A stretch of 53,332 nt of DNA from Pseudomonas sp. KK4 (GTDB lineage: Bacteria; Pseudomonadota; Gammaproteobacteria; Pseudomonadales; Pseudomonadaceae), in the NCBI RefSeq assembly GCF_001984065.1, contig NZ_LYVP01000031.1:1-53332 (forward strand), read 5' to 3'. Each line of letters begins with the position of its first letter. Within the stretch, counting starts at the first letter, position 1. Shown piece by piece: positions 37,661-47,275 of this stretch. A program made the translations under genes and the position numbers. The notes beneath the pieces were generated by a model. It saw only the letters and a list, made by a program, of their open reading frames with translations. It had not been told where the DNA came from and ran no database searches.

Positions 37661-37731
37661 CTCGCGCACTTCAAGGGCCACGCCAAGCCGCCGCATGCAG
37701 ATGCGCGGCAACGCGTCAGGACTCTAAACGC

Positions 37732-37766
37732 AACGCCCGGTCTGGCTTTTGTCAGGCCGGGCGTTT
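37732..37766 (+). terminator. Hairpin between infB and rbfA
   Basis: AACGCCCGG/CCGGGCGTT, nine perfect base pairs with a 16-base loop and a short T3 tail. It is weaker than a typical terminator because of the poor T-tract, so rbfA is probably partly read through. Confidence 0.65.
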
Positions 37767-37819
37767 GCCGCTTTCAGACCCTTCGGGTTTCACCGTGGGG
37801 CAGTAACAGGTAACAAGAC

Positions 37820-38221
37820 ATGGCAAAAGAATACAGCCGTACCCAACGTATCGGCGATCAGATGCAGCGCGAGCTGGCACAGCTGATCCGTCGTGAAGTC
37901 AAAGATCCGCGCGTCGGCCTGGTCACCATTACCGCTGTTGAAGTCAGCCGTGACGTCGGTCACGCCAAGATCTTCATCACGGTGATGGGGCAGGACAGCA
38001 GCGAAGAAATTGCACAAAGCATCAAGGTGCTCAACTCTGCCGCTGGCTTCCTGCGCATGCAGCTGGCTCGCGAGATGAAGCTGCGCAGCGTTCCACAGTT
38101 GCACTTCCACTACGACGAAAGCGTCGTACGCGGTGCGCATCTGTCGGCCCTGATCGAGCGCGCGGTGGCTGAAGACAACCAGCATCCGGTTGCGGCAGAA
38201 GCCGAAGACACCAAGGAGTAA
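37820..38221 (+). CDS. rbfA: Ribosome-binding factor A
   Basis: A 133-residue KH-like 30S maturation factor. Motifs are [38 protein letters not shown], the AKIFITVMG strand and [20 protein letters not shown]. truB starts three bases after the stop. An AGGTAAC ribosome site lies before the ATG. Confidence 0.96.
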   Translation: MAKEYSRTQRIGDQMQRELAQLIRREVKDPRVGLVTITAVEVSRDVGHAKIFITVMGQDSSEEIAQSIKVLNSAAGFLRMQLAREMKLRSVPQLHFHYDESVVRGAHLSALIERAVAEDNQHPVAAEAEDTKE

Positions 38222-38224
38222 CCG

Positions 38225-39142
38225 GTGGCTCAGGTCAAACGTATCCGTCGTAACGTCAGCGGCATCATCCTTCTGGATAAACCGCTGGGGTTCACCTCCA
38301 ACGCGGCACTGCAGAAGGTCCGCTGGCTGCTCAACGCCGAGAAGGCTGGGCACACTGGCAGTCTCGATCCGCTGGCCACTGGCGTATTGCCTTTGTGTTT
38401 TGGCGAGGCCACCAAGTTCTCGCAATACCTGCTCGATTCGGACAAGGGTTACGAAACACTGGCGCAACTGGGTAAGACCACCACCACGGCGGACGCCGAG
38501 GGTGAGGTTTTGCAGGAGCGCCCGGTGACCGTTTGTCGCTCCGATATCGAAGCTGCGTTACCCAGATTTCGTGGGCAAATCAGTCAGATACCACCGATGT
38601 ACTCGGCTCTCAAGCGTGATGGTCAACCGCTGTACAAGCTGGCCCGTGCTGGCGAAGTAGTGGAGCGCGAACCGCGTTCTGTTACTATTGCGCGCTTGGA
38701 ATTGCTGGCCTTTGAGGGTGATACTGCGCGGCTTGCGGTGGATTGCAGCAAAGGCACCTATATCCGCACCCTGGTCGAGGATATTGGTGAACAGCTCGGT
38801 TGTGGCGCTTACGTTGCAGAACTGCGACGCACCCAGGCCGGGCCTTTCACGCTGGCGCAGACTGTCACGCTCGAAGAGCTGGAAGCAGTACATGCCGAGG
38901 GCGGCAATGAAGCGGTCGACCGTTTCCTGATGCCATCGGACAGCGGCCTGCTGGATTGGCCACTGCTGCAGTTCTCGGAAGCGAGCGCGTTCTACTGGCT
39001 CAACGGCCAGCCGGTACGTGCACCGGATGCTCCGAAGTTCGGCATGGTACGGGTACAGGATCACAATGGTCGCTTCATCGGTATCGGTGAAGTGAGCGAA
39101 GACGGGCGTATCGCGCCGCGTCGACTGATTCGGTCAGAATGA
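38225..39142 (+). CDS. truB: tRNA pseudouridine(55) synthase TruB
   Basis: A 305-residue enzyme that makes pseudouridine 55 in the T-loop of tRNAs. The catalytic motif [17 protein letters not shown] places the Asp at 48. Other blocks are [31 protein letters not shown] and [16 protein letters not shown], and a PUA-like C-terminal domain follows. The GTG at 38225 is the start, three bases after rbfA with AAGGAG inside the rbfA end. Confidence 0.97.
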   Translation: MAQVKRIRRNVSGIILLDKPLGFTSNAALQKVRWLLNAEKAGHTGSLDPLATGVLPLCFGEATKFSQYLLDSDKGYETLAQLGKTTTTADAEGEVLQERPVTVCRSDIEAALPRFRGQISQIPPMYSALKRDGQPLYKLARAGEVVEREPRSVTIARLELLAFEGDTARLAVDCSKGTYIRTLVEDIGEQLGCGAYVAELRRTQAGPFTLAQTVTLEELEAVHAEGGNEAVDRFLMPSDSGLLDWPLLQFSEASAFYWLNGQPVRAPDAPKFGMVRVQDHNGRFIGIGEVSEDGRIAPRRLIRSE

Positions 39143-39192
39143 CCGGACGAGGGTGGCTGTCAACAGGCACGGTCACTACTCATTTTTAGATA

Positions 39193-39240
39193 CAGGGATT
39201 TGTCCCTGGCCTGTTGAAACTGTTTCCTTGAAACAGTTTC
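39193..39240 (+). promoter_or_regulatory. Tandem leader hairpins upstream of rpsO
   Basis: Two inverted repeats: CAGGGA/TCCCTG at 39193-39208, and a perfect 11-base GAAACTGTTTC/GAAACAGTTTC pair with a three-base loop at 39216-39240. The second ends 19 bases before the rpsO ATG. In E. coli, S15 represses its own translation by binding the leader, so this is a candidate autoregulatory operator or an RNA processing site. Confidence 0.6.
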
Positions 39241-39259
39241 CTGATAAAAGGATTGCCTC

Positions 39260-39529
39260 ATGGCTCTCGACGTTCAAGAAAAAGCTCAAATCGTTGCTGA
39301 CTACCAGCAAGCTGTTGGTGACACTGGTTCGCCAGAAGTGCAGGTTGCACTGCTGACCCACAACATCAACAAACTGCAAGGTCACTTCAAGGCCAACGGT
39401 AAAGATCACCACTCCCGTCGTGGTCTGATCCGCATGGTAAACCAGCGTCGCAAGCTGCTGGACTACCTGAAAGGTAAGGACGTGAGCCGTTACAGCGCTC
39501 TGATCGCTCGCCTGGGTCTGCGTCGCTAA
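39260..39529 (+). CDS. rpsO: 30S ribosomal protein S15
   Basis: An 89-residue small-subunit protein that binds 16S rRNA helix 22. The motif [20 protein letters not shown] and the following [19 protein letters not shown] are the rRNA-binding signature. AAAAGGA precedes the ATG. The gene lies between truB and pnp as in E. coli, with a structured leader on its 5' side. Confidence 0.98.
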   Translation: MALDVQEKAQIVADYQQAVGDTGSPEVQVALLTHNINKLQGHFKANGKDHHSRRGLIRMVNQRRKLLDYLKGKDVSRYSALIARLGLRR

Positions 39530-39744
39530 TAAGCGATTGCGCTAGAGGTTGGTTGTCTGTCGTGCGTCAGCGGGTTTCCGCCGGCGCATGGCAGGCTCCC
39601 AGCCTCAAGTTTTATCTGGATATCGATTTACCCAAGCGTCACCCGGTAGCACCAGGACAATCCGCTCGGGCCGATTCCCGACGTTGCCCAAGAATTTCGC
39701 AAGAAACCCGTTTCCCCAAGAGCCACAAAAGAAGGTAGGACACC

Positions 39745-41850
39745 GTGAACCCGGTAATCAAAAAATTCCAGTTCGGTCAGTCGACCGTCACCCTCGAGAC
39801 TGGCCGTATCGCCCGTCAGGCCTCCGGCGCAGTATTGGTCACCGTTGACGACGACGTCAGCGTATTGGTGACCGTAGTCGGCGCCAAGCAAGCCGATCCA
39901 GGCAAGGGCTTTTTCCCTCTGTCTGTTCACTACCAGGAAAAGACTTACGCTGCCGGTAAGATCCCTGGCGGTTTCTTCAAGCGCGAAGGCCGTCCTTCCG
40001 AGAAAGAAACCCTGACTTCCCGACTGATCGACCGTCCGATCCGTCCACTGTTCCCTGAAGGCTTCATGAACGAAGTGCAGGTTGTCTGCACCGTCGTTTC
40101 CACCAGCAAGAAGACCGATCCGGACATCGCTGCGATGATCGGTACCTCGGCTGCGCTGGCCATCTCCGGCATTCCTTTCGATGGTCCGATCGGCGCTGCC
40201 CGCGTCGCTTTCCACGAAAGCACCGGCTACCTGCTGAACCCGACCTACGAGCAACTGGCTGCCTCGAGCCTGGACATGGTCGTTGCCGGTACCTCCGAAG
40301 CCGTTCTGATGGTTGAATCGGAAGCCAAAGAGCTGACCGAAGACCAGATGCTGGGCGCCGTGCTGTTCGCCCACGACGAGTTCCAGGCTGTGATCCAGGC
40401 CGTCAAAGAGCTGGCCGCAGAAGCTGCCAAGCCAACCTGGACCTGGGCTCCGCAAGCCGAAGCCACCGAGCTGCTGGGTGCCATCCGCGCCGAGTTCGGC
40501 GAAGCGATCTCCCAGGCTTACACCATCACCGTCAAGGCCGATCGTTACGCTCGCCTGGGCGAGTTGAAGGATCAAGTGGTTGCCAAACTGTCCGGCGAAG
40601 AAGGCCAGCCATCCGCTGCCGACGTCAAAGCCGCTTTCGGTGAAATCGAATACCGCACCGTTCGCGAAAACATCGTTAACGGCAAGCCACGCATCGACGG
40701 CCGCGACACTCGCACCGTACGTCCGCTGAACATCGAAGTTGGTGTTCTGCCCAAGACTCACGGTTCGGCGCTGTTCACCCGTGGTGAAACCCAGGCTCTG
40801 GTAGTCGCGACCCTGGGCACCGCCCGTGACGCACAACTGCTGGACACCCTGGAAGGCGAGAAAAAAGACCCGTTCATGCTGCACTACAACTTCCCTCCGT
40901 TCTCGGTGGGCGAGTGTGGCCGCATGGGTGGCGCCGGTCGTCGCGAAATCGGTCACGGCCGTCTGGCTCGTCGTTCGGTTCAGGCCATGCTGCCTGCTGC
41001 TGACGTGTTCCCGTACACCATCCGTGTTGTGTCGGAAATCACCGAATCCAACGGTTCCAGCTCCATGGCTTCCGTTTGCGGTGCTTCCCTGGCATTGATG
41101 GACGCTGGTGTGCCGATGAAGGCGCCGGTCGCCGGTATCGCCATGGGTCTGGTTAAAGAGGGCGAGAAGTTCGCTGTCCTGACCGACATCCTGGGCGACG
41201 AAGACCACCTGGGCGACATGGACTTCAAGGTAGCCGGTACCGCCAAAGGTGTGACCGCGCTGCAGATGGACATCAAGATCAAGGGCATCACCGAAGAGAT
41301 CATGGAAATCGCCCTGGGCCAAGCCCTGGAAGCGCGCCTGAACATCCTCGGTCAGATGAACCAGATCATCGGCCAGTCGCGTACCGAACTGTCGGCCAAC
41401 GCCCCGACCATGATCGCGATGAAGATCGATACCGACAAAATCCGTGATGTCATCGGTAAAGGCGGCGCGACCATCCGTGCGATCTGTGAAGAAACCAAGG
41501 CTTCGATCGACATCGAAGACGACGGTTCGATCAAGATCTTCGGCGAAACCAAGGAAGCGGCTGAAGCGGCACGTCAGCGCGTTCTGGGCATCACCGCAGA
41601 AGCCGAGATCGGCAAGATCTACGTCGGCAAGGTTGAGCGCATCGTCGACTTCGGCGCATTCGTCAACATCCTGCCTGGCAAGGACGGTCTGGTGCACATC
41701 TCCATGTTGAGCGACGCTCGCGTTGAGAAAGTGACCGACATCCTGAAAGAAGGCCAGGAAGTGGAAGTGCTGGTACTGGACGTGGACAACCGCGGCCGTA
41801 TCAAGCTGTCCATCAAAGACGTAGCAGCAGCCAAGGCTTCGGGCGTTTAA
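39745..41850 (+). CDS. pnp: Polyribonucleotide nucleotidyltransferase (PNPase)
   Basis: A 701-residue 3'-5' phosphorolytic exoribonuclease and degradosome component. It has two RNase PH domains (about 1-225 and 290-530), with the catalytic-core motif [28 protein letters not shown] and DFKVAGT. The KH domain ([19 protein letters not shown]) and S1 domain ([20 protein letters not shown]) follow. The start is GTG at 39745 behind AGGTAGGA. The 215-base gap after rpsO has a GC-rich hairpin (TGCGTCAGCGG/CCGCCGGCGCA at about 39564-39589) that may serve RNase III autoregulation as in E. coli. Confidence 0.97.
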   Translation: MNPVIKKFQFGQSTVTLETGRIARQASGAVLVTVDDDVSVLVTVVGAKQADPGKGFFPLSVHYQEKTYAAGKIPGGFFKREGRPSEKETLTSRLIDRPIRPLFPEGFMNEVQVVCTVVSTSKKTDPDIAAMIGTSAALAISGIPFDGPIGAARVAFHESTGYLLNPTYEQLAASSLDMVVAGTSEAVLMVESEAKELTEDQMLGAVLFAHDEFQAVIQAVKELAAEAAKPTWTWAPQAEATELLGAIRAEFGEAISQAYTITVKADRYARLGELKDQVVAKLSGEEGQPSAADVKAAFGEIEYRTVRENIVNGKPRIDGRDTRTVRPLNIEVGVLPKTHGSALFTRGETQALVVATLGTARDAQLLDTLEGEKKDPFMLHYNFPPFSVGECGRMGGAGRREIGHGRLARRSVQAMLPAADVFPYTIRVVSEITESNGSSSMASVCGASLALMDAGVPMKAPVAGIAMGLVKEGEKFAVLTDILGDEDHLGDMDFKVAGTAKGVTALQMDIKIKGITEEIMEIALGQALEARLNILGQMNQIIGQSRTELSANAPTMIAMKIDTDKIRDVIGKGGATIRAICEETKASIDIEDDGSIKIFGETKEAAEAARQRVLGITAEAEIGKIYVGKVERIVDFGAFVNILPGKDGLVHISMLSDARVEKVTDILKEGQEVEVLVLDVDNRGRIKLSIKDVAAAKASGV

Positions 41851-41883
41851 TCAACCCCAAGCCTGACCGCTCCAACGTTATGA

Positions 41884-41920
41884 AAAAGGCCCCGTCGTGA
41901 AAACGACGGGGCCTTTTTTT
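41884..41920 (+). terminator. Strong terminator after pnp
   Basis: AAGGCCCCGTCG-TGAAAA-CGACGGGGCCTT, a perfect 12-base stem followed by T7. It closes the rimP-pnp operon and isolates tRNA-Thr. Confidence 0.96.
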
Positions 41921-41987
41921 GTTTGAGTAAAACCTGGACGCTGTCAAAGTTGCCGGTATCGCTTCGCGATGCTAGGTTTAGCCCATC

Positions 41988-42063
41988 GCCCGTGTAGCTC
42001 AGTCGGTAGAGCAGCGCACTCGTAACGCGAAGGTCGCAGGTTCGATTCCTGTCTCGGGCACCA
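41988..42063 (+). tRNA. tRNA-Thr(CGT)
   Basis: A 76-base tRNA. D-arm GCTCAGTCGGTAGAGC, anticodon loop CTCGTAA giving CGT, T-arm CGCAGGTTCGATTCCTGTC and encoded CCA. The anticodon stem has an A31-C39 mismatch and a G27-A43 mismatch; the latter is also in E. coli tRNA-Thr(CGU). Position 6-67 is T-T. Confidence 0.92.
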
Positions 42064-42072
42064 TCCCCCCTA

Positions 42073-42579
42073 TTACTTCACCTTTCTGCTCAACTCTTCA
42101 ACGGTGCGCTTGAGCTGGTCCATTTCGCGATCCTGATCACTGAGCTCGCGCTTGAGGTTCGAAATCTCGCTGTTGCTGGAGCTCGAACTGGAGCCGTTGT
42201 TTCGCTTCAACTCTTCAATCTGTTTGCCGAGACTTGCCAGGTCGCGCTCCTGCTCCTGAACGGTACGCTTGAGCTGGTCGATTTCCTTGCTGCTGGAACT
42301 GGAGCTTGAGCCACTGCTGCGCTTGAGTTCTTCGATCTCCCGCGCTTGATTGTTCAGGGTGGTTTGCATCGCCTTCAGGTCGCTGACTTCGACATCGGTC
42401 TTGACCAGGACATCTTTGCCGTATTCATTCTGAACGGCAGTCACTTTGCCGCTGGCAGACGAGTAGCTGCTGCTCAGTTCAATACCGGCCAGTGCCGTTC
42501 CCGGTAGCGCCAGAATACCCAGCAGTGCAGTGATTGCGGTGGCCGGCAGTGCAGACGAAAGCTTCGAAAAACTACGCAT
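42073..42579 (-). CDS. Secreted coiled-coil protein with serine linkers
   Basis: A 168-residue protein I cannot assign to a named family. The signal peptide ends at ALPGTALA with likely cleavage after Ala31. After a short N-terminal region, residues 62-168 are heptad-like coiled coil (EIEELKR, EIDQLKRTV, EMDQLKRTV) interrupted by two polyserine linkers at about 88-97 and 128-137. IEELKR-(S/N)xG-Ser-run repeats with a period of 39 residues, so the coil grew by internal duplication. No lipobox and no membrane anchor are seen; a periplasmic structural or spacer role is possible. ATG 42579 is preferred over one 11 codons upstream because it opens the signal peptide directly. It lies ten bases after tRNA-Thr on the other strand. 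Confidence 0.75.
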   Translation of the reverse strand: MRSFSKLSSALPATAITALLGILALPGTALAGIELSSSYSSASGKVTAVQNEYGKDVLVKTDVEVSDLKAMQTTLNNQAREIEELKRSSGSSSSSSSKEIDQLKRTVQEQERDLASLGKQIEELKRNNGSSSSSSNSEISNLKRELSDQDREMDQLKRTVEELSRKVK

Positions 42580-42877
42580 CGCTAGTGATCCGTGTGAAGT
42601 GCCATATGGCACATCGCTATGACTTGGTCATTTGACTTATGTTCCCGACCGACCCGGCCGGTCGCGGCGATTTTTGTGGGAATGATGTAAAGAGTCGTGT
42701 AAATCGTCCGACAAACATCCTATATTCGGAGCCTGCCTGAGCGTCGCCCAGCAGTTTTCAGATGATCCACGAATGGTTCTGAAGGCCAGACAAACCGCAC
42801 TGCAAACGGTTTTTTGCGTCAGAGAGATCCTTGATGATCCACATCCATCTTCCATTCCCACGATCAGCGAGAACACC

Positions 42878-43183
42878 ATGACCGTAAAAGAATTGAGTCA
42901 GCAAGCCCGACACGAGCAAGCGCTCGCAAAATATGTACTGGATGCCCCCGAGTTGCTGGAAGAGATCAAGGACCTGAGTCCGGATGATCAGAAAGACCAG
43001 ATCCAGTGGGCGTTCGAGGACGAAGCGGAGGCCCAGGGCCTGCAGCCATGGGAATTGACGCTCAAGTACACCACCACCCCGGAAGAGTTCGAGGTAGAGC
43101 GTCTTAAGTTGCACAAAGAGGCCGCCGAGGTGTTGGGTGTTGAATGGGAAGAATACTGCGAGATGAACAATCTGGTGGTTTGA
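42878..43183 (+). CDS. Small acidic cytoplasmic protein (DUF6388-like)
   Basis: A 101-residue soluble, strongly acidic protein with no signal or membrane segment. It is mostly helical in character: MTVKELSQQARHEQALAKYV, LEEIKDLSPDDQKDQIQWAF and WEEYCEMNNLVV. The name DUF6388 is from memory of pseudomonad annotation and is tentative. ATG 42878 is used; an in-frame extension upstream looks non-coding. The 298 bases before it (42580-42877) hold the divergent promoter region and a CGACCG/CGGTCG hairpin, and no other gene is supported. Confidence 0.7.
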   Translation: MTVKELSQQARHEQALAKYVLDAPELLEEIKDLSPDDQKDQIQWAFEDEAEAQGLQPWELTLKYTTTPEEFEVERLKLHKEAAEVLGVEWEEYCEMNNLVV

Positions 43184-43193
43184 ATCACTTGTA

Positions 43194-43256
43194 GTAGCCA
43201 GGCTTGCCGGCGATAGCGACCCTGAGATCGCCATCGCCGGCAAGTCCGTCTCCTAC
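43194..43256. repeat. REPIN-like inverted repeat
   Basis: GTAG...GCTTGCCGGCGAT at the left and ATCGCCGGCAAG...CTAC at the right form an inverted pair, a different REP sub-type from the ones at 1356 and 2544. It lies between two convergent genes and could terminate or protect both. Confidence 0.7.
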
Positions 43257-43263
43257 AAGCGGA

Positions 43264-44112
43264 TCACAGGCTCAGCCGCATCGACAGGTCCACCGCCTTC
43301 ACATCCTTGGTCATCGCACCGATCGAGATGTAATCCACACCGGTTTCGGCGATCGGCAGCAATGTGTTCTCGTTGATCCCGCCGCTGGCTTCCAGCTTGG
43401 CCTTGCCAGCGTTCAGGCGCACCGCCTCGCGCATGTCATCCAGGCTCAGTTCGTCAAGCATGATGATATCGGCACCGGCCGCCAGGGCCTCTTTCAACTC
43501 CTCCAGACTTTCCACTTCGATCTCCACCGGTTTGCCCGGCGCAATCCTGTGTGCGGCGGCAACGGCCTGGGAAATGCCTCCGCACGCGGCGATATGGTTT
43601 TCCTTGATCAGGAAAGCGTCGTACAGGCCGATGCGATGGTTATGGCAACCGCCACAGGTCACGGCGTACTTTTGTGCCAGACGCAGCCCCGGCAAGGTCT
43701 TGCGGGTGTCGAGCAGCTTGACCTGAGTCGTGGCCACGAAGTCGGCCAGATGCTGCGCGCGAGTGGCCACGCCGGACAACAGTTGCAGGAAGTTCAGCGC
43801 ACTGCGCTCGCCGGTCAGCAGCGACCGGGCCGGGCCTTCGAGGTGGAACAGCGCCTGATCGGGCTTGACCCGCTCGCCATCGGCGACCTGCCAATGCACC
43901 GCAACCCGCGGGTCCAGTTGCCGAAACACGTTGTCCACCCATGCCGTACCGCAAATGACGGCCGCGTCGCGGGTGATGATAGTGGCTTTGGCCAGGCGTT
44001 CGGCCGGGATCAGTTGCGCGGTGATGTCGCCGCTGCCGATATCTTCAAGCAACGCGCGGCGCACGTTGGCTTCGATTTCGGCGGTCAAATCGGCGAGACG
44101 TAGATTCGGCAT
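43264..44112 (-). CDS. nadC: Nicotinate-nucleotide pyrophosphorylase (carboxylating)
   Basis: A 282-residue quinolinate phosphoribosyltransferase of NAD synthesis. Signature blocks are [70 protein letters not shown] and [13 protein letters not shown]. The start [14 protein letters not shown] at 44112 is standard; the in-frame extension upstream is ignored. It is divergent from the DUF1631 gene, with a 240-base gap that shows no other gene. Confidence 0.97.
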   Translation of the reverse strand: MPNLRLADLTAEIEANVRRALLEDIGSGDITAQLIPAERLAKATIITRDAAVICGTAWVDNVFRQLDPRVAVHWQVADGERVKPDQALFHLEGPARSLLTGERSALNFLQLLSGVATRAQHLADFVATTQVKLLDTRKTLPGLRLAQKYAVTCGGCHNHRIGLYDAFLIKENHIAACGGISQAVAAAHRIAPGKPVEIEVESLEELKEALAAGADIIMLDELSLDDMREAVRLNAGKAKLEASGGINENTLLPIAETGVDYISIGAMTKDVKAVDLSMRLSL

Positions 44113-44352
44113 AACGAGCTCCACAAACAAAGTGGCCCGATTATAGGGGCAGGGCGCCGGGCAACCCAAGGCATCCGAAGGGTTCCCATGGCTCTGGATC
44201 CCGCCTTTGGTCGATTCCCGGTGCATATGCGAGGTCTTGCGAGCAGCCATTGCAGAGTCTTCTGGCGCAGAGGTGGTCTTTTACAAGATAATTCGACCAT
44301 GGATTGACGTCATAGCTTTGACGAGTTTGGAATCACCGTTACGGGAGGCTGG

Positions 44353-45606
44353 ATGCACAACGACGGGACTCTGGTGCCTTGGCGCAAGGTCACTGCCAAT
44401 CAAGCGTTTCACTCGCCGCTCGCCCGCCTGCCCGTGATTCTGCTTCAGGTTCGCGACAAGGCCGCGCAACAGCTGCGTCAAGGGTTGCAGGCGCTGTTCG
44501 ACAACGCTGACGACGCCCTCTTCGAAATGGCCGACGGCACCTGTGATGACGTCGAGCACAATACGGTCTTCCAGGCCATGCGCGACCTGCGCTTGAAGCG
44601 CAAAAGCATCGAGCGATACTTCTTCGAACAATTTTTCGACGCATTCATCCGCCTCACCCAGTACCGCGCCATTCACACGATGCTGCCCCAGGTCGCCTGT
44701 GCGCCGTTGGCCGATAACGATCGAGAGCGCAGGGTGGCGGTGGAGGACATGGTCAACAAGGTGCTGAACCGCGATGGTTTCGCCCTCGACCAGCTCACCG
44801 CCCGCTTCAGTACGTTGCTGAGCAGGTCACTGATGGAGCGGCATAACCCCATGGGACCGACGATGCTCTGCGGGTATTTCCTGCAGGCCGGGCGCAACCT
44901 GGGGGTAGAGATCAAGGTGAAGCTGATCCTGCTTAAGCTGTTCGAACGCTATGTGCTCAGTGGTACCGGTCAACTCTACGCTGAAGCCAACCAACTGCTG
45001 ATCGCCACTGGCGTGCTGCCCGACCTCAAGCCACTGCCAGCCCCCCGGATCGTCGATAATGTGCCCGCCGCCGGGCCTGCGATGCCTGACCATACGTTTG
45101 AGCAATGGCTGGAGCATCGCACCCTCGATGCCGAAGAAGATCGCGCGCAAATCGCCCTGGCCTGCCGCCGTGTCCATGACGAGGTGGACCAGGCACTGGT
45201 CGGCAAGCGCTTGCCGAGAACCGTGACGGATTTCGTGCTCCAGACCTGGAGCAAGGTACTGCTGCTGACCTTCCTCAAGCATGGCGATCAATCGGCGCAG
45301 TGGCACGACGCGGTGCAGACCCTTGCGCAGTTGATCTGGAGCGTTCAGCGCCATGCAGAGCCTGAGGCCCCTGCGCGTCTGTTGGCGTTGGTGCCGAATC
45401 TGCTCAAGTCCCTGCGCGAGGGATTGAATGGCTCGGCCTTCGATCCGTTTGCCACCAGTAAATTTTTCTCCGAGCTGGAGGCTTTGCACGTTCAGTTGTT
45501 TGAGCCGGAGCCGGACAGCGCCCAGCCAGACCCACCCGAAGTGCTCGAGACGGTCGATTTGCCGAGTACCGACGACTGGCTGTTGCACCTCGATCGCGGC
45601 AATTGA
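44353..45606 (+). CDS. DUF1631 domain-containing protein
   Basis: A 417-residue soluble protein with DUF1631-type sequence: VRDKAAQQLRQGLQALFDNA near the N-terminus, then YFFEQFFDAFIRL and VLLLTFLKHGDQSAQWHDAV. Many family members are longer (about 700 residues), so this may be a shorter sub-type; I see no broken end. The start MHNDGTLVPWRK behind CGGGAGG is used. It sits between nadC and ampD, a neighbourhood I recall from P. aeruginosa. Function is unknown; old database names such as thymidine phosphorylase should not be trusted. Confidence 0.8.
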   Translation: MHNDGTLVPWRKVTANQAFHSPLARLPVILLQVRDKAAQQLRQGLQALFDNADDALFEMADGTCDDVEHNTVFQAMRDLRLKRKSIERYFFEQFFDAFIRLTQYRAIHTMLPQVACAPLADNDRERRVAVEDMVNKVLNRDGFALDQLTARFSTLLSRSLMERHNPMGPTMLCGYFLQAGRNLGVEIKVKLILLKLFERYVLSGTGQLYAEANQLLIATGVLPDLKPLPAPRIVDNVPAAGPAMPDHTFEQWLEHRTLDAEEDRAQIALACRRVHDEVDQALVGKRLPRTVTDFVLQTWSKVLLLTFLKHGDQSAQWHDAVQTLAQLIWSVQRHAEPEAPARLLALVPNLLKSLREGLNGSAFDPFATSKFFSELEALHVQLFEPEPDSAQPDPPEVLETVDLPSTDDWLLHLDRGN

Positions 45607-45670
45607 TCGCGTCCCGGGGCCCTGTCACGGCATACTGGGCACCAACACAGTCGTCGTTGAAGGAATTGGT

Positions 45671-46246
45671 ATGCAGTTGGACCCCGCGAGCGGTTGGTGT
45701 CAGGACGTGCGTTTGTGCCCCTCGCCCAACTTCAATGCGCGCCCTACGGGCGAAATTTCCCTGCTGGTGATCCACAACATCAGCCTGCCGCCGGCGCAAT
45801 TCGCCACCGGCAAGGTGCAGGAATTTTTCCAGAATCGCCTGGATGTCACGGAGCACCCTTACTTTGAGGGGATTGCCGACCTGCGTGTCTCCGCGCACTT
45901 TCTGATCGAGCGTGACGGGGCCGTTACCCAGTTTGTTTCTTGCCTGGAGCGCGCCTGGCACGCCGGGGTGTCGAGTTTCGAGGGGCGGGAAACCTGTAAC
46001 GATTTTTCCGTGGGCATCGAGTTGGAGGGCACGGATGATCTGCCGTTCACCGATGCCCAGTACCACGCCTTGACTGCCCTGACGCGGCAGTTGCAAAGCG
46101 TTTTCACGGCCATCACCCCCCAGCGGATCTGCGGGCATAGCGACATTGCCCCGGGACGCAAGACCGATCCGGGGCCGGCATTCGATTGGGCGCGCTACCG
46201 TGCGGCCCTGAGCGAAGCCGCTTCGGAAAAAGAGGAACAACAATGA
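45671..46246 (+). CDS. ampD: 1,6-anhydro-N-acetylmuramyl-L-alanine amidase AmpD
   Basis: A 191-residue cytoplasmic zinc amidase of peptidoglycan recycling; its loss derepresses AmpC beta-lactamase through AmpR. Zinc ligands can be placed at His35 (LVIHNISLP), His156 and Asp166 (CGHSDIAPGRKTDPGPAFDW). The Glu in VGIELEGTDD is the usual acidic residue. No signal peptide is seen, as expected. ATG 45671 is selected because MQLDPASGW matches the family start. The stop overlaps ampE by four bases. Confidence 0.96.
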   Translation: MQLDPASGWCQDVRLCPSPNFNARPTGEISLLVIHNISLPPAQFATGKVQEFFQNRLDVTEHPYFEGIADLRVSAHFLIERDGAVTQFVSCLERAWHAGVSSFEGRETCNDFSVGIELEGTDDLPFTDAQYHALTALTRQLQSVFTAITPQRICGHSDIAPGRKTDPGPAFDWARYRAALSEAASEKEEQQ

Positions 46247-47079
46247 GTTTTCTGGTGTTGCTGCTGGCGGTGTGGATCGAGAAGTTCTCGGCCCTGCGCC
46301 ACCAGGTTCAGCGAGATGGCGGTTGGGTTCGCGAGTTGCACAAACTGGAATCCAGCCCGCGCATGGCGCAAAGCCCATGGCTGGTACTGATCGTGCTGGT
46401 GTTGCTGCCGGTCGCGCTGCTGGCGCTGCTGTTGTGGGTGCTGGATCCGGTGGCTTACGGTCTGTTGGCATTGCCGGTGCACCTGCTGGTGGTGATCTAC
46501 AGCCTGGGGCGTGGTGATCTGTTGGGCGGGCTCGGCCCGTTCCGCGATGCCTGGCGTCGGGAAGACCTGCAGGCGGCGGCCCATGTCGCCAAGCGTGATC
46601 TCGACATCTGCGCCGACAGTGGTGAGCAGTTGCTGGAGCGGGTCGAAGCGCACTTGTTGTGGGAAGCCTACCAGAGCTTTTTTGCAGTGATTTTCTGGTA
46701 CTTCCTGCTGGGGCCGGTCGCGGCGTTGAGCTATCGACTGCTGGCCCTGGCTGAAGAGCACGGGCAGAACCCGGCGGTGGTCGAACGCGCCGGTCAGCTG
46801 CGGCACGCCTTTGACTGGATTCCGGTGCGCTTGCTGGCGGCCAGTTTTGCCTTGGTTGGCAACTTCGTCGCGGTCAGCCGAGTGATGTTGCACGAGTTGC
46901 TTAACTGGAACATCAGCGCCGCGCAATTGATCGAAAACGTCGGCCGCGTAGCCGCCGAAATCCCGACCCCGGTGGTCGGCCCCGACGGCATCAACAACCT
47001 TGACCGGATCTGGGAGCTGCTGCTGCGGTCCGCGGTGCTCTGGTACGCGGGTTTTGCGTTGTGGACGGTCCTTGCGTAG
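46243..47079 (+). CDS. ampE: Regulatory signalling modulator protein AmpE
   Basis: A 278-residue inner-membrane protein of the AmpE family, co-encoded with AmpD. Hydrophobic segments lie at about 1-10, 48-90 (VLIVLVLLPVALLALLLWVL and on), 145-175 and 260-278. A conserved stretch ERVEAHLLWEAYQSFFAVIF precedes the third. It overlaps ampD by four bases. It is thought to sense or modulate cell-wall recycling; no enzyme motif is visible. Confidence 0.93.
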   Translation: MSFLVLLLAVWIEKFSALRHQVQRDGGWVRELHKLESSPRMAQSPWLVLIVLVLLPVALLALLLWVLDPVAYGLLALPVHLLVVIYSLGRGDLLGGLGPFRDAWRREDLQAAAHVAKRDLDICADSGEQLLERVEAHLLWEAYQSFFAVIFWYFLLGPVAALSYRLLALAEEHGQNPAVVERAGQLRHAFDWIPVRLLAASFALVGNFVAVSRVMLHELLNWNISAAQLIENVGRVAAEIPTPVVGPDGINNLDRIWELLLRSAVLWYAGFALWTVLA

Positions 47080-47275
47080 TCAACAGCAATCGCTGTCGAG
47101 CTCTCTGTGGCGAGGGAGCTTGCTTGCGTCGGGCGGCGCAGCCGCCCCATTGCGTTAACCTTAAGTTACAAAACCCCTCCCCAATTTACGCTATACAGAG
47201 ATAGCGCCCGATAGTGGCTATCTGCTGCCTGGTCGCGCCTGCCAATAAAAATAAGAAATCAAAGGGAGACTTCCA

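Noticed and set aside
39628..41697. A 689-codon open frame antisense to pnp
   Set aside because: Antisense shadow of a strongly biased gene; no recognisable motif.
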